The notes beneath the pieces were generated by a model. It was not told the DNA's origin and did no database searches. It saw only the letters and a program-made list of their open reading frames with translations. Below, one piece after another: positions 57,411 through 64,000 of a stretch of DNA of 64,000 nucleotides. This DNA is from JAMXLO01 sp963799415 (lineage in GTDB: Bacteria; Pseudomonadota; Alphaproteobacteria; Acetobacterales; Acetobacteraceae), in assembly GCA_963799415.1 (NCBI GenBank), contig CAWCXI010000017.1, forward strand, positions 1 through 64,000, read 5' to 3'. A program made the position numbers and the translations under genes. Position 1 is the stretch's first letter. Each line of letters begins with the position of its first letter.

Positions 57411-58349
57411 ATGCAGCCACGCCTGATCACCCTGACACTCAATCCCGCACTCGATCTCGCGGCCGATGCGGACGCGGTTGTGCCGACGCACAAGATCCGC
57501 ATGCACCATGAGCACGCCGATCCCGGCGGTGGTGGCGTGAACGTGGCACGGGTGCTGCACGAGCTGGGCGGCGACACGCTCGCCATCCTGGCGGCCGGCG
57601 GCGCGCCTGGACGCGTGCTCGAGGAGTTGCTGGATGAGGCAGGCGTGAAACGGCGCAGCGTGCTGATCAGGGGGCGAACCCGGGTCAGCCTGAACGTGCA
57701 GGACGCCAGCACTGGCCTGGAATACCGCTTTGTCCCGGAAGGCCCGACGCTGACGACGGCCGAGTTCCAGGCCTGCCTGGCGACCATCCAGCAGGAGCCC
57801 GGGGAGTGGCTGATAGTCAGCGGCAGCCTGCCGAGTGGCGTCCCCGATGACACCTACGCGCAGGTGGCACGGATCGCCGCCGGCAAAGGACAGCGCTTCG
57901 TGCTGGACACCTCGGGTGCTGCACTGGTGGCGGCGCTGGAGCAGGGTGGATGCGAACTGGTCAAGCCAAGTCTCGGCGAGCTGGAGCACCTGGTGGGACG
58001 GCCACTGAAGGGCCCAGTGGAGCAGGATTGGCACGCCATGGCTCTGGTGCGGCGCGGTGCCACTCGCATGGTGGCGCTCACGCTCGGGGTGGAAGGCGCC
58101 TTGCTGGCCACACCGGACGGTGTGATCCGGATGCCGGCCATGGATGTTCCGATGCACAGCTCGGTCGGTGCGGGCGACGCGTTTCTGGCAGCGACGAGCC
58201 TCGCCCTGGCGCGCGGGGCGACGCCGACAGAAGCCTTGGCATGGGGCACCGCCGCGGGAGCCGCTACCGTCGCTTGTGCCGGTACAGCGAGGCTGCGACG
58301 CGTCGACGTGGAGGCGCGGTTCCGGGAACTGCGCGGCGGTGCGTTATAG
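57411..58349 (+). CDS. 1-phosphofructokinase-family (PfkB) hexose kinase
   Basis: 312 residues from ATG 57411 (MQPRLITLTLNPALDLAADA). The PfkB/LacC features are present: DPGGGGVNVARVLHELGG in the N-terminal half and SSVGAGDAFLAATSLALARG at the C-terminus, with the catalytic Asp in GAGD. It may phosphorylate fructose 6-phosphate or a related sugar phosphate, as PfkB homologues do in oxygen-limitation regulons. Divergent from the nifJ operon, sharing a FixK-type site. Confidence 0.9.
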   Translation: MQPRLITLTLNPALDLAADADAVVPTHKIRMHHEHADPGGGGVNVARVLHELGGDTLAILAAGGAPGRVLEELLDEAGVKRRSVLIRGRTRVSLNVQDASTGLEYRFVPEGPTLTTAEFQACLATIQQEPGEWLIVSGSLPSGVPDDTYAQVARIAAGKGQRFVLDTSGAALVAALEQGGCELVKPSLGELEHLVGRPLKGPVEQDWHAMALVRRGATRMVALTLGVEGALLATPDGVIRMPAMDVPMHSSVGAGDAFLAATSLALARGATPTEALAWGTAAGAATVACAGTARLRRVDVEARFRELRGGAL

Positions 58350-58356
58350 GAAACGC

Positions 58357-58644
58357 CTACGAGGCCTTCGCCATCCGCCGGTTCGCGGCAAGCGCGGCGT
58401 AACGGTCGGCGAGAGTCAGCAGCGCCTTCGTGACATCGGTGGTGGTGGCAGTCGCGGCCATGCGGCACAGTTCGTTCGCGTTGGCCTGCAACTCATTGGC
58501 CGTGCGTTGCGACAAAGGAACATAGCCCGCACGCGTGACAGGAAACGACGTCATGAGATGCGTGGTCGTTGGGACGGAGTGGTTGCCAGAGGACTGGCAG
58601 TCCGCCGCGGCAGTCCTGGGGACAGCACGTGGCATGTGCGACAT
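58357..58644 (-). CDS. Conserved small protein of unknown function
   Basis: 95 residues from ATG 58644, with AAGGAG upstream. The C-terminal half (ELQANANELCRMAATATTTD, then KALLTLADRYAALAANRR) is a helical pattern I recall from short alphaproteobacterial proteins ('RRMAATA..D...AL..LADRFA.LA'). The stop is eight bases from the pfkB stop, so the two genes converge. Its location between the kinase and FixL genes suggests, but does not show, a link to low oxygen. Confidence 0.65.
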   Translation of the reverse strand: MSHMPRAVPRTAAADCQSSGNHSVPTTTHLMTSFPVTRAGYVPLSQRTANELQANANELCRMAATATTTDVTKALLTLADRYAALAANRRMAKAS

Positions 58645-58749
58645 GAGGGGACTCCTTGTGCAGTGTGATTGATCCCGCCGCACATAAGCCGAAAACTTGA
58701 TAACAAAGGGTTCACGCGGGCGGGTGACCCAGCGTGGGGCGCCGCCGAA

Positions 58750-59877
58750 TCAACCCATCGGCAGGGTGAATCGAAACGCGCAGCCGCCACCGGAATTCGG
58801 CTGCATCCACAGCACTCCACCGTGCGCTTCGACAATGGTACGGCAGACCGAGAGGCCGATACCCATGCCCTCAGCCTTTGTCGTGACGAAAGGCTGAAAC
58901 AGCCTGGCGGCGATTTCGGGGGAGATTCCACTGCCGGTATCGGTCACGCTCACCAGAACTTGTACGTCGCGCACCGATGCGGTTATTGCGAGTTCACGCA
59001 CCCGGCAGTTCTCCATCGCCTCCAGGGCGTTGCGGATCAGGTTGAGCAGCACCTGTTGCACCTGCACGCGGTCCACTGACACGGCGGGGAGGCTCGGGTC
59101 CATGCTGATCAACACCTTGACCCCGCGCTCCTTGGCACCGATCAGCGCCAGGGCGCTCGCCTCCTCGATCAGCTGTGCAATGCTCTCCGGCTGGCGCGCC
59201 ACCTCGCCGCGCGTGACGAAGGTGCGCAGCCGACGGATGATCTCGCCGCTGCGCAGCGTCTGCTCCACCGCATGGTTCATCGCCTCGCCGATACGCTCGA
59301 GATCGGGCTCGGGCGACGCGAGCAGCCGCACCGCGGCGCGGACATAGTTCGCGGTGGCGGTCAGCGGCTGGTTCAGCTCATGCGCGAGCGCAGACGCCAT
59401 CTGTCCCATCGACCGCACCCGTGAAACGTGCAGCAACCCGTCCTGCAATTCATGCAGCCGCCGCTCGGTCTGCTGTCGCTCGGTGAGATCGCGGATGAAA
59501 CCGGTGAACAGCCGCTGACCCGTCTGGCTCGCCTCGCCAACCGACAGCTCCATCGGAAAGGTGCTGCCATCCTTGCGCTGCCCGACGACCACGCGACCAA
59601 TGCCGATGATGCGCCGCTCGCCGGTGCGGCGGTAGCGGGTGAGGTAGCCGTCGTGCTGCCCGCGGTATGGCGACGGCATCAGCATCCTGACGTTCTGGCC
59701 CCGCACCTCACTCGGGGTGTAGCCGAACAGATGCTCCGCGGCGGAGCTGAAGAACTGCATGGTCCCGAACTCGTCGATCACGATCATCGCGTCCGGAACG
59801 GTTTCCAGGATCGAGCGCAGCAGTGCCAACTCGCTGGCGACCGGGTCGGACTGGGGCGGGACGTCCAATTCCTTCAT
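58750..59877 (-). CDS. fixL: FixL-type haem-PAS oxygen sensor histidine kinase, soluble
   Basis: 375 residues, no membrane segments. One PAS domain (about 20-135) holds the FixL haem-pocket pattern: H75 in GQHDGY (aligned with the haem-ligating His200 of Bradyrhizobium FixL), R81 (Arg206) and R95 in IIGIGRVV (Arg220), at the same spacing. HisKA follows (ASALAHELNQPL, with the phosphorylated His in that box) and the HATPase domain has NLIRNALEAM, DTGSGI and GMGIGLSVCRTIVEAHGG. Autophosphorylation of FixL is inhibited by oxygen; whether this protein binds haem is inference. Lies after the lone receiver gene, with 65 bases between. Confidence 0.88.
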   Translation of the reverse strand: MKELDVPPQSDPVASELALLRSILETVPDAMIVIDEFGTMQFFSSAAEHLFGYTPSEVRGQNVRMLMPSPYRGQHDGYLTRYRRTGERRIIGIGRVVVGQRKDGSTFPMELSVGEASQTGQRLFTGFIRDLTERQQTERRLHELQDGLLHVSRVRSMGQMASALAHELNQPLTATANYVRAAVRLLASPEPDLERIGEAMNHAVEQTLRSGEIIRRLRTFVTRGEVARQPESIAQLIEEASALALIGAKERGVKVLISMDPSLPAVSVDRVQVQQVLLNLIRNALEAMENCRVRELAITASVRDVQVLVSVTDTGSGISPEIAARLFQPFVTTKAEGMGIGLSVCRTIVEAHGGVLWMQPNSGGGCAFRFTLPMG

Positions 59878-59942
59878 GGAACGGTGAACTGTAGCGGCGC
59901 CGCGCCAGCGGGCAAGTGGTTCTGCTGCGAACTCTGTTACAA

Positions 59943-60314
59943 TCAGTCGCTGGCGCGCTCGATGAAGTCCAGCAGCACCTCATCGTCCAGCGGCTTTTCC
60001 AGCACCTCCGCGACGTCGAGGTCACGTGCCAACCGGATCATGTCGGGGGACGGAGAACCGGTAATCAAGGCTACCGGCAGGGTTATGCCCTGGCTGCGCA
60101 GACGGGCGACCAGTTGCAGGCCTGTCTGGTCGGGCATGTGCTGGTCCACCACCAGGCACGAGAGCTGGTCGAGCGGCGCGTCGAGGAGAAACTGGGCGGC
60201 TGAAGCGTAGCTGGCGACAGAGTGGCCGGCGATCTCCAACAGGAATCGGAGCGAATCGCGCACCGCGTCGTCATCGTCGACCACGGCCACCAGTCGGCGG
60301 GAAGCGCTTTGCAT
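59943..60314 (-). CDS. Stand-alone receiver-domain response regulator
   Basis: 123 residues from ATG 60314 (MQSASRRLVAVVDDD). It is a receiver only: acidic cluster VVDDDDAVRD, phosphorylation Asp57 in LVVDQHMPDQTG, switch Thr in LITGS and Lys in LEKPLDDEVL. There is no output domain. It lies between the FixK-type site and fixL, so it may act as a phosphate sink, a partner of FixL or a modulator. In Caulobacter FixT plays such a role, but this is a true receiver. An ATG at 60359 would add 15 residues without family similarity. Confidence 0.88.
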   Translation of the reverse strand: MQSASRRLVAVVDDDDAVRDSLRFLLEIAGHSVASYASAAQFLLDAPLDQLSCLVVDQHMPDQTGLQLVARLRSQGITLPVALITGSPSPDMIRLARDLDVAEVLEKPLDDEVLLDFIERASD

Positions 60315-60393
60315 CCTGTCTGCTCCCGCGCCCGTCGCGCAGATGTTGTGGGTCAGCATGGATGCAATGTCGTCGAATCTCGAATAGCGCGCC

Positions 60394-60407
60394 TTGACCT
60401 AGGTCAA
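60394..60407. promoter_or_regulatory. Perfect FNR/FixK-type palindrome upstream of the receiver-fixL operon
   Basis: TTGACCTAGGTCAA is a perfect 14-base dyad that fits TTGAC-N4-GTCAA. Its centre is 60400.5, so a class II site at -41.5 would put the leftward start near 60359, which is 45 bases before the chosen receiver start codon at 60314. The site overlaps the fixJ stop codon (60404-60406). It suggests that FixK feeds back on the receiver-FixL operon. Confidence 0.78.
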
Positions 60408-61030
60408 CGGACCGGAGCTTTTGCCTGTTCCGCCGCAATCGTCATGCGCACCAGCTCCGGCAGGCTGCGAGCGCCCATCTTCTCCATTACGCGCGCCCGG
60501 TGCACTTCGACAGTGCGCGGGCTCGAGCCGAGATCGTAGGCGATCGTCTTGTTCGGCTGACCGGTCACCAACCGGTCCAGCACCTCGTGCTCGCGCGGGG
60601 TCAGCGTGGCGAGGCGCCTCATGGTTTCAGCCACAATGGCCGCCTCGTCGCGTGCCCGTTCGCCGACCGCGATGGCGCTGGTGACCGCCGTCAGCAACTG
60701 CTCATCGCCGAACGGCTTCTCCAGGAATTCCGCCGCACCGGCCTTCATGGCCTCCACCGCGATCGGCACGTCGCCATGGCCGGTCATCACGATCACCGGC
60801 AGGCGGATGCCCTGCTCACTCATGCGGCGCTGCAGTTCCAGGCCATTGAGTTCCGGCATCTGCACGTCGGTCAGCACGCAGCCGGCCGTGCGATCGGAAG
60901 CCGACTGCAGGAAGGCCACGGCGGAATCGTAGGCGCGCACGGTGAATCCCGCCGATTCGAGCAGGACGGTCAGTGAATCCCGCACGGACGCATCGTCATC
61001 AACGATATGGACCAGAGGTGCCTCAGCCAT
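60404..61030 (-). CDS. fixJ: FixJ-type response regulator (receiver and LuxR HTH)
   Basis: 208 residues from ATG 61030 (MAEAPLVHIVDDDASVRDSL), with GGAGT upstream. Receiver with Asp55 in LTDVQMPELNGLELQ, VMTGHGDVPIAVEAM and LEKPF; LuxR-type HTH with LTPREHEVLDRLVTGQPNKT and PRTVEVHRARVMEKM. FixJ activates fixK in alphaproteobacteria when oxygen is low. The order fixJ then receiver then fixL runs leftward, with fixK divergent. A longer frame to 61174 has no similarity. Confidence 0.92.
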   Translation of the reverse strand: MAEAPLVHIVDDDASVRDSLTVLLESAGFTVRAYDSAVAFLQSASDRTAGCVLTDVQMPELNGLELQRRMSEQGIRLPVIVMTGHGDVPIAVEAMKAGAAEFLEKPFGDEQLLTAVTSAIAVGERARDEAAIVAETMRRLATLTPREHEVLDRLVTGQPNKTIAYDLGSSPRTVEVHRARVMEKMGARSLPELVRMTIAAEQAKAPVR

Positions 61031-61064
61031 CAGGCGACTCCTGCCAACGCATTCCGGAGCCAAT

Positions 61065-61082
61065 ACGTAGCATTCCGTACGT
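61065..61082 (+). promoter_or_regulatory. FixJ-box-like dyad upstream of fixK
   Basis: ACGTA (61065-61069) and TACGT (61078-61082) are reverse complements around GCATTCCG. The longer context TACGTAGCATTCCGTACGT resembles known FixJ-box sequences such as GTAAGTAGTTTCCC-type sites (comparison from memory). Its distance to the fixK start (61162) is 79 bases, as expected for an activator site about 60 bases ahead of a promoter. Confidence 0.55.
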
Positions 61083-61161
61083 CCGTTTCCGAATTTCGCG
61101 CTTCGTGGGCGGCCAATACACCCGGAGCCAGCGAAACACATAGCGGCTGATGGAGAGACGG

Positions 61162-61878
61162 ATGCAGGCAACAATGCAGCGGACGGAACAGCGCTTTGGC
61201 GACGCGGGTGCCCGGAATGACGTCATTCGGCCGCGGCTACAGCCGGCGCCACGCGATGCGCTCGATCTCCTCGATCAATTCGGCACCACCATCTCGGTGG
61301 CGCGTGACCGGGAGGTTCATGGCCAGGGCGTTCTGGCGGATTGCTGCTACCGCATCCTGAGCGGCTGCGTGCGGATGGTGAAGCTGATGGAGGACGGCCG
61401 GCGCCAGGTCGGCGAGTTCCTGATGGCAGGCGACCTGATCGGCTTCGATGCGCTGGGGACCCACGACTTTGCAGCCGAGGTGGTGTCGGATGCGGTGTTG
61501 CGGCGCTATCCGCGCCGGATGGTGGATGTGCTCGCCGAGAGCAATGTGGCGCTGACGCGCCGGCTACGCGATCTGACCTCGATCAGCCTGCGCATGGCCC
61601 ATACACGCCTGGTGCTGCTCGGCCGCAAGACCGCGTCGGAGCGGATGGCGACATTCCTGCTGGAGATGGCGGAGCGGCTGCCGGATACGCGCCCACAGGT
61701 TCTGGACCTGCCGATGAGCCGCACCGACATCGCGGATCATCTCGGGCTGACGATCGAGACGGTGTGCCGGGTGCTGGCGCATCTTCGCCGCGAAGGCACC
61801 GTCACGGTCGAGCCCGGTCGCATCACGATCCGCGACGGCGCCGCCTTGCGGCAGATGGCGTCAGAGCCGCGGCACTGA
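61162..61878 (+). CDS. fixK: Crp/Fnr-family transcription regulator, FixK type
   Basis: 238 residues from ATG 61162 (GGAGAG upstream; ATG 61150 lacks a ribosome site). Cyclic-nucleotide-binding fold with CYRILSGCVRMVKLMEDGRR and VGEFLMAGDLIGFDA; HTH with LPMSRTDIADHLGLTIETVC and RVLAHLRREGTV, where ETVCR gives the FNR-like recognition residues. FNR-type N-terminal cluster cysteines are absent (the Cys pair at CC in the cNMP domain is not such a motif), so the sensor is upstream (FixL-FixJ), as for FixK proteins. Confidence 0.88.
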   Translation: MQATMQRTEQRFGDAGARNDVIRPRLQPAPRDALDLLDQFGTTISVARDREVHGQGVLADCCYRILSGCVRMVKLMEDGRRQVGEFLMAGDLIGFDALGTHDFAAEVVSDAVLRRYPRRMVDVLAESNVALTRRLRDLTSISLRMAHTRLVLLGRKTASERMATFLLEMAERLPDTRPQVLDLPMSRTDIADHLGLTIETVCRVLAHLRREGTVTVEPGRITIRDGAALRQMASEPRH

Positions 61879-61884
61879 GCCGGG

Positions 61885-62349
61885 TCAGGCGTTGCGCGAG
61901 ACGGCAGGCGGAATTCGGAACGCGACCATCAACCGGTTCCAGCCATTGATCGCCACCACTGCCATGGTGAGGTCGACCAGCTCTCGCTCGCTGAACTCGG
62001 CCCGTGCCATGTCGTAGACGTCGTCCGGCACGTGGGTATCGGCAACGCGGGTTACTGCCTCGGTCCATGCCAGGGCCGCGCGCTCACGAGATGAATATAC
62101 CGGCGCCTCACGCCATGCGCCGATCAGATCGAGGCGTTCCTGCGACTCGCCAGCCTTGCGGGCGTCGCGCGTGTGCATATGCAGGCAGAACGCGCAGCCG
62201 TTGATCTGCGAGGCGCGGATCTTCACGAGTTCATGCAGCACTGGCTCCAGCGCTGTCGAATTTACATAGGATTGCAAGTCCAGCATGGCCTTGTAGGCAT
62301 CCTGGCTGACGCGGGCGGTATCAATCCGTGGCTGCATGTCGGCCTCCAT
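61885..62349 (-). CDS. Carboxymuconolactone decarboxylase-family (AhpD-like) protein
   Basis: 154 residues. The AhpD core has the reactive pair CAFCLHMHTRDARKAG, and the flanking helices (VKIRASQINGCAF, WTEAVTRVAD) fit the peroxidase-like CMD family, for which alkyl-hydroperoxidase activity is known. The C-terminus is on the reverse side of fixK. It may help with peroxide stress, an inference from the family. Confidence 0.9.
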   Translation of the reverse strand: MEADMQPRIDTARVSQDAYKAMLDLQSYVNSTALEPVLHELVKIRASQINGCAFCLHMHTRDARKAGESQERLDLIGAWREAPVYSSRERAALAWTEAVTRVADTHVPDDVYDMARAEFSERELVDLTMAVVAINGWNRLMVAFRIPPAVSRNA

Positions 62350-62467
62350 TTGCTGACGAAGGCAGGAATGGTGATCGCGTGGTGCTGCTGCCAGACCAAA
62401 CTCCCCAGACTCGACCGTACCAACCGCATGCGGCAGGCTCCGCGGCGAACCGAGGGAGGCCCGTTCG

Positions 62468-63499
62468 ATGCAGTTCGGCGTGTTCGATCACATGGATCGC
62501 GGACCGGTTTCACTCGACCGATTCTATGCTGATCGTCTGCGGCTGGTGGAAGCATATGATCGTGCCGGCTTCTACGGCTATCACGTCGCCGAACACCATG
62601 CGACGCCGCTCGGCGTGGCGCCGTCGCCTGGTGTCTGGTTGGCCGCTGTGGCGGAGCGCACGAAGCAGTTGCGCTTCGGGCCGCTGGTATACCTGCTGCC
62701 GCTCTACCATCCGCTGAAGCTGCTTGAAGAGATCTGCATGCTCGATCAAATGAGCGGTGGACGCTTCCTGCTTGGGGTAGGCCGCGGAATTTCGCCGATT
62801 GAGCTGCGCTACTTCGGGATCGATCCGGACGCCGCGCCGGCGATGTACGCCGAAGCGCTGGAGGTGATTCTGCGCGGCATGACCAGCAAGGAACTGAGCT
62901 TCGAGGGGAAATACTACCGCTACGCCAATGTGCCGATGGAGCTTACGCCGCTGCAGCAACCGCATCCTCCGCTTTGGTATGGTATCGGCAGACCGGACGG
63001 CGTGCCGTGGGCGGCACAGCGGCGGGTGAACGTCGTCGCCAACCTTGGCGCCAAGGGGATGCGCGCAATCACCGATCGCTACCGCGCCGAATGGACCGCA
63101 CTGGGCCATCCCGCGGACGATCTGCCGCTTATGGGCGTCAGCCGCCACATCGTGATTGCCGAGACTCGCAACGAGGCGCTGGAGATTGCGCAGCGCGGCT
63201 ACCGCAAGTGGCGCGAAAGCTTCCTGGTGCTGTGGCGCAAGCACAACATGCAGCTCCCGAATCCGAATGCGCTGTTTCCCGAACAGTTCGAGGAGGCGGA
63301 GGCACAGGGCCGCACGGTCGCCGGCACTCCGGAGCATGTGCGCGAGTTCGTGCAGACGTCGATCGATGACGGCGGGCTGAATTACCTGTTATGCCGCTTC
63401 GCGTTCGGCGACATCACGTGCGACGAGGCGCTGCAATCGGTGGAGCTGTTCGATCGTCATGTGAGACCGGCGATCACGCCGGCGCGGGAGGATGCGTGA
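62468..63499 (+). CDS. LLM-class flavin-dependent oxidoreductase (luciferase-like)
   Basis: 343 residues with the bacterial luciferase-like TIM barrel: FGVFDHMDRGPVSLDRFYAD, GYHVAEHHATPLGVAPSPGV, EEICMLDQMSGGRFLLGVGR, then the C-terminal part ending with RHVRPAITPAREDA. The flavin would be FMN, or F420 in relatives. Its stop overlaps the start of a decayed lactonase (TGATG), so it was probably followed by that gene in an operon. Substrate unknown. Confidence 0.9.
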   Translation: MQFGVFDHMDRGPVSLDRFYADRLRLVEAYDRAGFYGYHVAEHHATPLGVAPSPGVWLAAVAERTKQLRFGPLVYLLPLYHPLKLLEEICMLDQMSGGRFLLGVGRGISPIELRYFGIDPDAAPAMYAEALEVILRGMTSKELSFEGKYYRYANVPMELTPLQQPHPPLWYGIGRPDGVPWAAQRRVNVVANLGAKGMRAITDRYRAEWTALGHPADDLPLMGVSRHIVIAETRNEALEIAQRGYRKWRESFLVLWRKHNMQLPNPNALFPEQFEEAEAQGRTVAGTPEHVREFVQTSIDDGGLNYLLCRFAFGDITCDEALQSVELFDRHVRPAITPAREDA

Positions 63500-63585
63500 T
63501 GGTGCCGGAATACGAGGTCTTCGCATTCGCTACGCCACGCGTGAGGCGCGGCGGCACGAGCATTTCATCGGCGGCGATCCGCACG
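63499..63585 (+). pseudogene. AttM/AiiB-type MBL-fold lactonase, decayed N-terminal remnant
   Basis: From ATG 63499 the first codons read MVPEYEVFA. After one missing base near 63525 the frame continues IRYATREARRHEHFIGGDPH, matching the N-terminus of acyl-homoserine-lactonase relatives (YEVYAI(K/R)YA...NFIGGDPHDG). At about 63586 the sequence turns into the 66-bp repeat and the reading ends at TGA, so the zinc-binding part is missing. It is a truncated relic, with a frameshift and a repeat insertion or fusion. Confidence 0.72.
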
Positions 63586-63651
63586 ACGCTCCAGACTGCT
63601 CCGCCGTCATCGCTTTTGCTTCTTGCCTAACCGGTGCCGTCCATACATGAC
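63586..63651 (+). repeat. 66-bp dispersed repeat, copy B
   Basis: 60 of 66 positions match the copy at 1482-1547. It follows directly on the lactonase remnant at the codon for the residue after GGDPHD. The right edge leads into the stop of the cupin gene with only nine bases between. Both copies are in the same orientation relative to the leftward gene that follows. Confidence 0.75.
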
Positions 63652-63660
63652 GGATGGGCG

Positions 63661-64000
63661 TTACTCGGGCATTAGATCCGGACGGTTCCTCGGAAAGCGA
63701 GCGACCGTCTCAGGATCCAGGTTGAAGGTGGCGGCGACCATCTCCGGCGGGGAGTGCGCCAGCCAGTCGGAGAACGAAATCTCCTCGTAGCGCGGCGAGC
63801 GGAACACCGCGACGAGTACCAGGTCGGTGTTGTCGGTGTTCTCGATGTAGTGGCCAAGCCCCTTCTGCACATAGCCGATGTCGCCGGGATGGAAATTCGC
63901 GGTGTTCGCTGAGGGACCGGCATTGAACACGGTCATCCGGCCGGTCCCTTTAAGGTAGTATTGCCACTCATCGGCGTTCGGATGCCAGTGCATCGTTCGC
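63661..64000 (-). CDS. Oxalate-decarboxylase-like cupin protein, C-terminal part (5' end beyond the window)
   Basis: The visible part is the last 112 or so residues of a bicupin. MHWHPNADEWQYYLKGTGRM gives the second cupin's metal ligands (HxH, Glu), and FHPGDIGYVQKGLGHYIEN holds the third His. The distal DPETVARFPRNRPDLMPE matches the C-terminus of oxalate decarboxylases (oxalate to formate and CO2, manganese). An ATG at 63993 is internal to that protein; the real start lies outside. It runs into the end of the window. Confidence 0.85.
   Translation of the reverse strand, partial: RTMHWHPNADEWQYYLKGTGRMTVFNAGPSANTANFHPGDIGYVQKGLGHYIENTDNTDLVLVAVFRSPRYEEISFSDWLAHSPPEMVAATFNLDPETVARFPRNRPDLMPE

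Overview
The window is about 64 kb of GC-rich DNA. It looks like the chromosome of an alphaproteobacterium of the Rhodospirillales, most likely Acetobacteraceae. That is an inference from base composition, from the rpoZ-rel-acpS-lepB-rnc-era-recO-parC gene order, from the split NAD(P) transhydrogenase alpha subunit, from a DUF2336 protein and from a FixL-FixJ-FixK circuit. I found no rRNA, tRNA or CRISPR array.

Layout. At 0-1.6 kb there is an IS110-family transposase with a non-coding flank that holds a 24-bp-stem hairpin and a dispersed 66-bp repeat. At 1.6-5.8 kb a CobW-type GTPase is followed by two tandem peptide-type binding proteins, one of them frameshifted. At 5.8-12.5 kb there is a PPOX-type flavoprotein and a leftward operon miaA-ilvB-ilvN-ilvC-corA-macro domain. 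At 12.5-18.5 kb come an FtsB-like protein, a PDZ protein with a degenerate protease domain, small conserved proteins, an MBL-fold hydrolase, a family 5 uracil-DNA glycosylase coupled to a NYN protein, folK and a lipoprotein. At 18.6-27.8 kb lies the core cluster rpoZ-rel-acpS-lipoprotein-lepB-rnc-era-small membrane protein-recO-parC. At 27.9-29.1 kb there is a branched-chain-type binding protein.

At 29.5-33.8 kb a chemoreceptor (Cache-HAMP-MA-PilZ-CZB) is split by a 1934-bp IS1634-like element with an 8-bp target duplication and carries several frameshifts. At 33.9-44 kb there are PPK2, DUF2336, DUF4139, a bile-acid-symporter-like carrier, small secreted proteins, an acyl-CoA ligase and an M3 peptidase. 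At 44.0-44.5 kb a DUF559 nuclease-like gene is bracketed by a perfect 40-bp inverted repeat. UbiB-like kinase and SDR genes follow.

From 46.8 to 61.9 kb the window holds what I consider its main biological system, a probable oxygen-controlled redox island. It contains pntAA-pntAB-pntB, a PAS-EAL protein, pyruvate:ferredoxin oxidoreductase with a GltD-like iron-sulfur flavoprotein, a PfkB-type sugar kinase, a soluble FixL with conserved haem-pocket residues, a lone receiver protein, FixJ and FixK. Two FNR/FixK-type palindromes (57361, 60394) and one FixJ-like dyad (61065) sit at the promoters expected for a FixL-FixJ-FixK cascade. The window ends with an AhpD-like protein, a luciferase-like monooxygenase, a decayed lactonase remnant, the second copy of the 66-bp repeat and the C-terminal half of an oxalate-decarboxylase-like bicupin.

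Single-base frameshifts are frequent (3744, 24802, 32327, four or more in the chemoreceptor, 63525). The chemoreceptor is clearly a pseudogene. The isolated ones could be assembly errors.
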